Part shown: one piece after another, positions 1-10,800 of the stretch
Layout: each line of letters opens with the position of its first letter
Position numbering within the stretch: the first letter of the stretch is position 1
From: Astropecten irregularis
Taxonomy: Eukaryota; Echinodermata; Asteroidea; Paxillosida; Astropectinidae
NCBI GenBank assembly: GCA_963971285.1
Contig: OZ020248.1
Location: 18,538,001-18,602,000, forward strand
Direction of reading: 5' to 3'
DNA: 64,000 nucleotides
Notes under the pieces: model-generated
What the model was told of the DNA's origin: nothing
What the model saw: the letters and a program-made list of their open reading frames with translations, nothing else
Databases searched by the model: none
Made by a program: the position numbers and the translations under genes

Positions 1-230
1 TTTGAACATGATAGGGTCAAGATAATGTCAGTAGCATTACATTTGATTCAATATTACATGTACTTGTACAGTTGTATGGCAGACAAACATGAGACAATTT
101 GCAGTGCAGTGACCATGTCTAAATCTAACATGCATTGTCCAATAACCAGGTAGTCGAGTGACATCAACATTTTGAGCTCTGGTTTTCAGCATTAGTGCAG
201 AATGCTATCAATCAATTCATAGGCTATGTA

Positions 231-595
231 CAACATTGGTAACAAACCAAAACGCAAATGTTTACAGATTTACATATAACTTACAGGGTATAAAGACGGT
301 AATGGTAAAAACATACTGTGAAAATTATTCTGCCTGAAATGCTGTATTTTTCCAGAAAAGAGTAAAACCAAAGACCAAAACATTGATCTTGGAAAGATAA
401 AAAATGAGACAGCTATTCCCACACAATTTGGCGCAACAATTGCAACGTTTTTTTGTTTTCTACTGTTTCCAATGATCAATTGAGCTGAAAATTTCACAGG
501 TTTGTTTTTATTCCATGACAAATCAAATAATGAGCAGCCTGAAACTGTTCTGTCACATTTTCCAATGTTGTACATGCCTTTTAAGTGTTATACAA
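231..595. mobile_element. TTAA-type MITE, family 1, degenerate copy
   Basis: Shares the internal block (TTTACAGATTTACATATAACTT, CCAGAAAAGAGTAAAACCAAAGACC and beyond) with copies near 3.9, 5.7, 10.6, 48.4, 58.8 and 59.7 kb. Right end GTACATGCCTTTTAA; left terminus eroded. Confidence 0.65.
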
Positions 596-737
596 CACAT
601 CCTCTTGAAGTTGGTTTAGATATAAATGGCAAGGAGGGTTGAGACTTGAAGGTAATTACATCTGGATTGAAGATGGTTTGGTAATGCCATCGAGACACCT
701 ATCATAATCTAACAGGGTCTGGGCTCGCCTTGCACCA

Positions 738-1275
738 GGGCCCAATTTCATGGAATCCATTACCAGAAAATTCTTTGCTTACAGTAGCAGATTTGTTTTG
801 GTTACGGTTAGCGTATTTCATGGGACTGTTTTCTTTTTGGTAACGGTAAGCAAGGAATTTCTGCAGAATGCATATGACAGCGCGTTAGCAAAAAATAATT
901 GAAACGTGAACAAAGAAAAATTTACTGGAGTGGGATTCGAACCAGCGACCTCCTGAATACCGTACAGGAACTCTACAAACTGACCCATCCAGCCCTACAT
1001 TGGTGCTGACCCTAATAGTCAATTATTTTTGTTCGTTTGGCAGTAAGAAAGTCAGAAGCCATGAAACTACGCACACACTGCCATGTCCCAGGGATCATTT
1101 CACCGATACGTGCAGCAATGCTGCAACCTGGGAACGGTACATAGAGGATCACTCAAAGAGGATACGGCAGAAAATAATCACGGTTACCCTAGAAATTCTT
1201 AATTACAGATTCCATGAAATAGATTTCACGCATAGCACAAAAATAGGCTGTAATGGATTCTATGAAATTGGACCC
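738..1275. mobile_element. GGGCCCAATTTCATGGAATCC MITE, family 2, carrying a nested SINE
   Basis: Inverted termini GGGCCCAATTTCATGGAATC (738) and GATTCTATGAAATTGGACCC (ends 1275). The interior matches the other family members except for an insert at about 893-1170 that contains a tRNA-like SINE core. Confidence 0.75.
893..1170 (-). mobile_element. tRNA-derived SINE (family A)
   Basis: Minus-strand tRNA-like core with B-box-like GGTTCGAATCC and a conserved TTTTTCTTTGTTCAC tail. It shares a longer head with copies at 43.6 and 49.8 kb (AGGATCA and GGATCACTCAAAGAG). AAAATAAT flanks both ends and is the probable target duplication in the host MITE. Not a functional tRNA: the arms do not pair and several A-box bases are changed. 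Confidence 0.7.
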
Positions 1276-1644
1276 AAGAGGGGGAGGGTGTTGAATGGAA
1301 ACTCAGAGGAACACTCACTTGGCCTTTTTACTGAAATGTTTTACAAACAGAATCTAACATTGATTGTAGTTGACAAACTGCTTGGAGCAGCCATAGCTAG
1401 GCCATCATGCTATGACAGACTTACATTGTATCTCTCTTAGCAGGAAGGCTGAATGGATCATCAAGGGTAGAGTCCATAGGTGTACCACCCCTGGGTGTCA
1501 GGGGTTTAGGCCTACAATGACAGGCAGAAAAACAGCAAAATCTCAGGTCTAACATCAGCCATGCTCATAGGTAATCATCAAACAGAAAAAGTTACCATAG
1601 TAAAACTATCGTGCAACTACTGTTAAAATCTGCGCTTTATACAA

Positions 1645-1799
1645 GCACAATAGTATACGCCTCCAAGAGTTTGCAAAGTGCCGGCCAATCACAATGCGCC
1701 GAATAGGTTGACCTTTTCCAGATGCGTATCGGGTGGGCAAATTCCATACATTGTGATTGGCCAATGCGTTGCAAACTCTTGGAAGCGCACTATTGTGAA
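1645..1799. mobile_element. Palindromic MITE, family 3 (copy 1)
   Basis: Inverted arms of about 48 bp: CCAAGAGTTTGCAAAGTGCC near 1663 and its complement GCGTTGCAAACTCTTGG ending near 1781, with CCAATCACAATG in each arm. A second copy lies at 53.85 kb. Confidence 0.65.
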
Positions 1800-1856
1800 T
1801 TGCCCATATTGCCTCTATTGTGGTTTATTACAACTGCATAGCGCGTTTATACATAC

Positions 1857-4800
1857 TGCACTAAGGAGTCCGGGTCTATGTCCGTATCTGACAGACCGAG
1901 ATAGTCAGCAGCAGAGGGCGCCCTTGCAGGGGGAGGCTCGTCTTTCGGCTTAGCTTTGACTGGTAACGATTTCTTCTCTTCAACTGTCGAGGTTTCCAAT
2001 GCACTGAGTGATGGTCCTTTCTTTGGTGGTTCTGCTTGTTTGTCTGCATAAAGTGAGTTCAATGTTTCAATGGTTTATGGTCATTGCAGGCATAATGCAT
2101 GTATTATACTAAGAAATTAAGCATAGTTTTATTTTAGAAACATGCAACATCTTGTTCTGGTAAAATATTTTTTACAGGTAAAATCCATTTGTCTTTGACA
2201 TATTTTGTTTAAATCTGAACCTTAAAATTCCATGAAAGTCTGGCTACAGATTTCAAGATGTGCTGCAATACACTTATGACGTGGTGCATTATCCGGCAAT
2301 CAAAAGTGTGCTTTGTGAAATGGGTGGGAACAGAATTGACGGCTGCAGCTTTGGCTGTGGCTGTTGACCTCAGCAACATCATGCTTGCATGCACTCCCTG
2401 CATAACAACAGCCATAGCCGTAGACATTGATTGAATATGACCATGGCTCATGACATAAGTTGCAGCCAATGAAAAAGTAAACATCAAATAACCACTTAGG
2501 AAACTGACTAGATTAATTTTGAGTCATTTAAGGGTGAACAAAGAAAAATTGACTGAAACAAACAAAGATAAATAACTTTTTGACATATTGCCAAAATAGG
2601 TTGGATAGCTCAGTTGGTAGAGCACTGGTATGGTATTCCAGCGGTTGCAGGTTCGGATCCCCCTCCAGTAAAAACCCTGACATTTCATAGGAAATTAACT
2701 AAGATTGTAATAGTAACCTACCACTGGCTGTTGTCTTGTTGCCCGAATCTGTTGGTTTGTCCTCTGATTTCTTTGTATTTGGCCCAGCAGCCAGTTCCAG
2801 CCAATCATCAGATGGTGTTGTGTCAACCCTAGAGTTCCTTCCAGTCCTTCGGCTGCTTGATGTTCCTGCTGCAGCACTCTTGGGTCTTTGTACTGGCTCA
2901 TCAAGCACGGCTGACATGTTAGCTCGGGACCGGGGCCGGTCAAATAACGAGGTACCACCGATGTCATCCTCATCGGAAAATCTACAAGTAAAAGTCAGAA
3001 AATGATACAAGAATCATGATGTGCATCTACTTCAAAGCTACGTTAACCCTAACCCATCTTATACAACAGTTCATTATTACACATAAGTGTGGTATCCTGA
3101 ATACCATAATACACCAAATGTAAGATTGGGGTGGGGCTTACCTGACAGATCGGCGAGAGGGAGGGGCTGACTCTGGTCGTGATGTTACTGATGATGGAGT
3201 GTAATCTCCAAAACTAAAGTCCTCTTCTGTTTCTTCTTTGACCTTTGCCTTGGGTGCTGCATGGAGAATTAGTTTAAGAATTACACAAGAGGTCATATAC
3301 CGATTGTCAGCACTTTCTGTTTGTATGTTTGTTTTTATATAAAAATATGCAGATATTATTATATTCCCATAATATCAATATTTCTATTCTTAATCTCATA
3401 TTTAATCTTAATCTTGGTATCAAGCCTTTATCTTCAAATCAAGCCTTAATCCTTGTATCAAGGCTTAATCTTGGCATGAAGCCTTAATCTTGTATCAAGC
3501 CTCAATCTCAGTATCTCAGCTTAATCTTGGTATCAAGCCTTAATCTTGGTATCAAGTCTCAATCTTGGTATCAAGTCTTAATCATGGCATCAAGCCTTAA
3601 TTTCAGTACCTAGGCTTCATATCGACATGTCACCTTATCTATCAAGCCATAATACACCTATACACATACCAGTATCTTTGTCCTTCTTCTGTAGTATCTT
3701 ATCCAGAGCTGATTGTCTTGGTTTACCAGCTGGTGGCTTGTCTGTCATCTTACTGCTACTGCTGCTTCCAAACAACTCATTCACCTTGTTACGAGCTTGC
3801 TCTACTTCTTGGCTTTCATCAGGCCTGCTCCGACGTTTCTCTGATAATTGTCATCATATGTACATAATTGTATGTCATGGCTTGATTGCATACTATAAAG
3901 TATATCAATTTGAAAAAGGTACAGTACAGGATTAGTAACATACCCAAACTGAAATGTTCACAGTTTTACGTGTAAGTTTCAGGGTATGAAGATGGTTCTG
4001 GTAGAAACATATTGTTAAAATATTTCTGTGTAAAATGGTGTTTTCATCCAGAAATTAGTCAAACAAAGACCGAAAACAGTTTTGATCTCGGGGTGAGATC
4101 AAAAATCCTGTGAATAGATTTGAAAATACCATTAGTGTTTTTCACTGTTTTCTACAGTTTCCGAAGATCAATTGAGCTGAAAATTTCATAGGTTTGTTTT
4201 TATTTCATTACAAATCAAATTATAACTGTTCAGGCTGTCACCTAGGGTGCGTTCCACTTGCGTGAACATACGCGAACATGCTTGCGCCGTTTGCGTTACA
4301 CTTAGATTTTGTAGTGGAACGCACAAATGGCGAACATGACGTGTTGCATACTGCGTCCACCTTTCATTCAATGTAGTTAGCCAACTTTAGCAAACACCTA
4401 CTCTACACCATTAGCTATGTTAGGCGATCATTATGTGCGTGTTTGGCGAACAGAGCGTTCCGGTTTGAAAACGGTCGCGCATATTGTGTGCTGTGCGCAT
4501 AGTTAGCTGGAGTGGAACGCACCCCTGTATTATGCCTTTAAACTACAAGTAATCTCCATGGGTGCTATTTTATTGTGCATTCCCTTGATGTGACCTACAA
4601 GTGGATGTTTAATGAAAGGATTGTTGCGATGTTCTTGGTGTTTAATTCCCCTATAAATGGTATGATACTTACCTCTTGGGCTAACACCTAGACCAAGGCT
4701 TCCTAGAAGGTCTGATTCATCACCAAAGTCTGCTTCTGGTTCACTCTTACCCCGTGACCTGCCTGGTCTACTGCTAGATACTACTGGCTCTTTCTTGACA

Positions 4801-7800
4801 TCTGTGTCTGTACTACCTCCTGAAAGAGACATAAATCAATTGTGCAGAGATTTTCAGAATTTCTAAAGCAGTTGTTTGTTCAATGGACTAGGGTATCACA
4901 CAGGAATGTCTGACTTTGTTAAGGACATTACCTCTTAATATGTTGGATTGAATAAACACCTGGATCAGACCTTATGCTAGGAGTCCACTGGGCCAGCACC
5001 AGTTGGTGCCAGTTCGCGCCTATGCAATTTGCTGTGGTGCCTAGTGTCGCCAACAAGGTGCCTAGTGGCCAGCAGTGGCTCAAACTGCCTCCCAACTGGC
5101 TCGTAATGACCTGTAACGGCGCCAAAAATTGAATTTGGCTGCAAGAAAATTTCAAAATGTTTGAAATTTTCGTCATGCCACTTGCATCGAGCAATCAGCG
5201 CAAAGTGTCCACCAAGTGGCACCACATAGCGCAAACAATCCGTCTATTGGAATCCACTGGAATATAATGGCGCGCACCAAGTTGCGCCACTACGTGCCAA
5301 TCACATAATGTTTGGCGCGAACTGCCACCAACTGGTGCCGGCCCAGTGGACTCCTAGCATTAAGGAGGCAAGGTTTGCTATAAATTCGACCTTAATAGGG
5401 AGACACCGAACATTAAGGAGACATGTTGGTGTCTCCCTAATGTCTTAGGTACCTTTCATAGACACATTTTTACCGTCAAAATTTTTATAGAAAATAGAGA
5501 ATGCTCTCAACGGAAACATAGGTCAATTTCAAGTTCATTGGTTTGGAGGATGTTTAGAAATAGGTAAGTAAAGTTTAGTGCACAACCCTATGGGAAAGTC
5601 TCCCTAAGGTCCCATTTAGGATAATATATAAATTGATAATTTGCTTGGATGCCTTTTCAATATAATCTCAATCATGTCCATGAACTAATGACTACGGAGC
5701 AATTCTAAAGATACAGTACAGGATTGGTAACATACCCAAACAGAAATGTTCACAGATTTATGTATAACTGTCAGGATATAGAGATGCTGCAGGTAGAAAC
5801 ATGCTCTTAAAATATTTCCACCTGAAATGGTGTATTTATCCAGAAATTTATCAAACAAAGACTGAAAGCAGTTTTGATCTCAGGGTAAGGTCTATCAAAA
5901 ACATTCTTTATGTTTTATAAGAAAACTTAAGTAGGGTTCTATTTATTTTCCCATGACTCAGATGTCCGATAGAGCTCACATATTCACAGGTTTATACATG
6001 TTGGATCACACAAAGTGAGTGCTGCTCTGTGAACTTTACTAATCATATATTACACCTTTAAGCAATTTCTAAATTAAGGCAACAATTCAGAAGTTTCAGT
6101 AAATAACCCTTAATTATTTGCATTTATCATTAATGGGCTACCAAACTTTGCAAATCATTAAATTATCAATTGATGTTGTGTTTGTAATACCTTTTAAACT
6201 TTTCTCCAGACCGAGACTACCAAGAATGTCTGAATCATCATCATCATCATCAAAACCAATGGTCTTGGCCTTGAACGTTGAAGCAGGTGCTGCATCTTCT
6301 AATTCACATGGTAAATACAAACAAACAATAATAATTATAATTTATTGTATTTATATTGCGCCCTTTCCAGGCACAGCCTGTTCAAAAGCGCAGTACAAGA
6401 TTAAAAATTCAGATTAAGCTTAAAAAATCACAATAGGTGTACATTAATACTAAACATTTCATTAAAACATAATACAAAGTAATATTCGTTACATGTAAAA
6501 CACATAAAATGACAATACAACAAGAAGTGAAAACCAAATAAAACATGATAAAACCCGACTACTTCTGAAAGGCAGCTCTAAACAAGTGTGTCTTAACTTG
6601 AGTTTTAAAATTATCCAGAGATGAAATTTGACGGATTGTAACTGGTAATGAATTCCACAAGGTGGGAGATGCTACACTAAAAGCCCGCTGTCCGAGTTTG
6701 TTTGTTTTACCCTTAGGATAGCTTAGTAATATAGTGTTGTTTGATCTTAATGAATAGTTAGAATTTGTTTTGATGTTTAACAAATCAGTAAGGTATTGTG
6801 GAGCCATACCGTGGATAGCTTTAAATGTCAAGAGGAGCAATTTAAATTGAATCCTAAAAGAAACAGGTAGCCAGTGCAACTGGCAAAGAATAGGTGTCAT
6901 GTGGTTCCATCTAGTAGCACCGGTTATAAGTCGGGCTGCTGTATTCTGAACTCTCTGTAACTTAATGAGTTGCGAATTCGGTAAACCATAAAATAAACTA
7001 TTGCAGTAGTCTAAACGACTCGTGATAAAAGCATGTATTAAAATAGTAAGATTTGTGGACGTCAAGTATTTACGTATTCGCCTAATATTATGAATGTGGA
7101 AAAGTCCCGCTTTACAAACATTACTAATATGTTTAGCCATAGTTAGCTTAGAGTCAAACATGGTACCGAGATTCCTTGCATACAAAGATGGAGAGATATT
7201 GACGCTGCCGACATTTAAATTTAATTTGGATATTTTAGATAACTGCTGTTGGGTACCGATAAACATAAATTCAGTTTTTGAATCATTTATCATTAATTTA
7301 TCCTGAATCATCCATTGACGTATATGACGTATACATTCCTCCATCTTGTATATGGCTTGTTGTTGATTAGCAACACTACAAGGATTAAATGATAAATACA
7401 GCTGAGTGTCGTCTGCATAACAGTGAATATTTGGAAAATGATGCTCAACAATTTCAAACAATTTAGAAGAGTATATGATGAAAAGTAACGGTCCCAAACA
7501 AGAACCCTGTGGGACACCACAATTAACATGAAATTTGTCAGACACAGCACCACGGAATATAACACGTTGACCCCTCTCATTTAAGTAAGAACGGAACCAA
7601 TCCAAAACAGTACCAGATATTCCGATTCTAGACTGAAGTCGATCTAGTAAGATGACATGATCGACAGTGTCAAATGCGGCACTAAGGTCTAAAAGTACTA
7701 ACAAAGTAACCTGTTGGGATTTCATATTCATTAGGATGTCATTTTGTACTTTCAGCAGAGCAGTCTCAGTGCTATGATTCTTCCTGTATGCAGACTGCAT

Positions 7801-10800
7801 AGAAGGATACAATGCATGAGTAGTCATATGATTGTGAAGCTGATTAAACACAACTCTTTCAGTTAATTTGGAAATGTATTTCAGGTTACTAATAGGCCGA
7901 TAATTCTGATATTCAGCAGGGTTTAAATTATCCTTTTTGATCAAAGGGGTAATAACAGCTTCCTTCCAGTATGATGGAAACGTACCCGTTTCTAAAGAGG
8001 AATTAATAATGTTTGTTAGAACAGGTAGCAAGACGTTAATACAGCCTACAACAAGCTGTGTTGGCATAGGATCCAGTATGCTTGATTTTTTAGAACCTTC
8101 ATTTATGAGACGTTTAACATCATGCTCAGCTATTACTGAGAATTTATCAAGTTGAACAGTGAACATCCTCTGTTCAGCGTCAACAATGGCGATGTTTTCT
8201 AAGGCAGCTAGGTTGTCTAATTTAAGATGGATATTTGTGATCTTATCAATGAAGAAACTGCCAATATTGTTAGCAAAGTCCTGGCGATTCACATTCATTG
8301 CGTCAGAGATATTATTTTGAGGCTTTAGTAATCTATTAATGCAAGAAAAGAGGTTTTTGGAATTCGATCTTTTTTCATTAATAAGTTGACTGTAGAACTC
8401 ACGACGTGCAACATTCATAAGATGGTTGGTGTTATTTCTCAGTCTACGAAAACTTACTAAATCAGCCATATTGCCTGAAAGCCTCCATTTTCGCTCTGCT
8501 TTACGGCGTAGCTTTTTAGAGGATTTTATATCAGCGTTAAACCAGGGAACAAGTGGCCTAACATTGACAGCTTTTGTTATGAGAGGTGCATGATGATCTA
8601 ATGCTTCAGTAAGAGTTTGATTGTAACACCGGGCTAGGTCGTCCAGATTGTCAGGTGGATTTAGACAAAGGGGAGTATTAGCCAGGTCGTCCATTAGCAA
8701 ATTACATTGAACAGATTTGATTTACCTGAATTGAAAATATTCTACAGGATGTACAGGTTTACCGTACTTAAGTTTACATATAATAGAAAAATGATCCGAA
8801 AACAAATAGTCTGTTTTTGGCAAGTCCTGTAATATTTCCTCGCACTCTCGAGTGATGATTAAATCCAAAATATGACCCTTTTCATGTGTAGGGCTGTTCA
8901 CATGTTGTTGAAGGCCCAATGATTCCAAGATATCCATAAAACGTATAGCATCATAATTGTTAACGTCATCCAAATGAATATTAAAATCACCAGTGATAAA
9001 AAGAGGCTCTGATGACAATATAATTGACTCCAGATACTCACTAAATTCCTTAAGGAATTCTGTGGTTGTAACCGGATGAACTGAGGAATATGGTGGTCTA
9101 TAAACAATGACAAGTCTGATGACAAACGTTCCACTGGACACAATCCATTCCGAGTGTTCAAATGACTTGAAGGTGTTGTTAGAGATCTTTGTAATGTTCA
9201 TGGTGTTCCTTAGGAGAACAGCTGTTCCACCGCCTTTCCTTCCAGTGCGTGGGCAATCCTTGAGCTGAAATCCCGGTGGAGTTATTTCAAGTTTGTGAGC
9301 CGTGTCCATTTCTGTAAACCATGTTTCAGTTAATGCGAAGATATCTGCTGCACTCGAAGTTACATAATCCACGAAATCAGCAGATTTGCTCTTAACAGAT
9401 CTGGTATTTAAGCTACAAAGAGTCATGGACATGATGGATGTGGCTGGAGCTGATGGGTGTTGTCCTAGCTGTAATTCCTTCGACAGTGGAATTTGAGCTA
9501 AGGTCCGATTTACAGGTCGCAGGTGCTGATGATTTTGGGGGCATCGATGGAAACGGTTGACAATGACGGGAATTCTTCTTTTTCCACCACGCTTTCCCCT
9601 TCGACGGTTTATGCCGATAGATTTGAGTACATACAAAACTTGGCGATTTAACGGTGTAGACTGACGGCGGATTTGAAGAAGTTGAGAGCGTGAATATGTC
9701 ACTCTGCTGGAATTATTCGTTGAGCCATTCAATTCGTCGTTGTCACGAATATGTGAATTCGATGGGGATGGGCCAGGATTGAGTAAAATATCCATGAAGA
9801 TAGTCACATCCAAGGGGGGATCGTGACCAGGTACAGCAAAGCATAAATATCCGTGCTTGCACCAGACGGCAATGGCTTTTTTAATCGGTGATTTTCCATT
9901 GGAAACGTTTTGTAGCCATGAGTATTGTAAGGTTGAATAAAACTCCAGTGAGCTGTTTCGATGACAGGACGATATCGCAAACGGGTGAACGTGCGAAATA
10001 AAAGATGGCGGCGGTGTTGAAACCTCAAATCCTCGTAGGAGTATCAGAAATATACATCTAACAACAGTTTTGAGTAAGGCTGCCATTTCATTGGTGATGA
10101 AGGAATTAAGTAGACTGCAAAATAATTTTATATGAAATGTTAAAAACTACGCAGTCACAATCCGAAGCAGACCGTCTTGGTGGACAAGTTCACAAGTCAC
10201 AGGAGTACTTCATATACATACATACATGTAGTGTAGTGTGGGGAGCAGACAGTGCAAGCAAAACACCAACAATTCACAATCACACGATGACTTTGAAGAC
10301 AAAATTCACACATTAATGAAACTCCACACGATATTCTTGCGACTAATGGATAATAAAAAAGTTGATGGCTAAAATACACGAAGATAAAACTGGATTTTAA
10401 AACAAAGTCGCAAGAGGTTTTGAAAATAAGTCGGCAGCTAGGAACAGCGCCCTCAAACAAATGACAAACAAATGAAAACATTATATAACAAAAACATGCA
10501 GACGCTTCTCAGTGAAGAGAGACCTAAGAAGCCATTTGTGAGTTAAATCTGAATAGTATCTGGTACACAGAGTTTTTTCATTGCACATTAACACGGTATT
10601 TAGTCCTTAACGGAAAAACAGAATTGGTAACATACCCAAACAGAAATATTCACAGATTTACATATAACTTTCAGGATATAAAAATGGTGCTGGTAGAAAC
10701 AATTGAGTATTTATCCAGAAAATAGTACCGAAAACAGTTTTGATTTCGATTAAAACCATTTTTTATGTATTATAAGAAAAATTGATTTGGATTTTCACTA

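Larger units (their letters stand above)
6329..10463 (-). mobile_element. CR1/L2-type non-LTR retrotransposon (LINE), near full length
   Basis: One open frame from 10086 to 6559 on the minus strand encodes an AP-type endonuclease followed by a reverse transcriptase, interrupted only by a TAA at 8724-8722. The 3' tail, read on the minus strand, has the CR1/L2 style ending: a GGAAAGGGCGC box, then ATAAAT-type repeats rather than a long poly(A). The 5' UTR probably reaches about 10463. Candidate target duplications ACAAACAA lie at 6321-6328 and 10464-10471, but this is simple sequence, so both ends are tentative. The element lies in an FBF1 intron in the same orientation as the gene, with its 3' end about 30 bp upstream of the acceptor for exon 6298-6191. 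The single lesion suggests a fairly young copy. Confidence 0.9.

Noticed and set aside
1000..1440. 146-codon plus-strand frame
   Set aside because: It reads through the MITE and its nested SINE.
2598..2692. tRNA gene
   Set aside because: A- and B-box motifs are present, but the 3' half of the acceptor stem does not pair and the same sequence recurs in both orientations with a shared tail: SINE, not tRNA. The same holds at 16.3, 15.8, 24.8, 53.3 and 55.5 kb.
3395..3645. CRISPR array
   Set aside because: The repeats are contiguous and imperfect, without unique spacers, in an intron of a eukaryotic gene.
6559..10086. Coding exons of FBF1 in the long intron
   Set aside because: The frame is endonuclease plus reverse transcriptase of a LINE, with its own 3' tail; flanking FBF1 exons join in phase without it.
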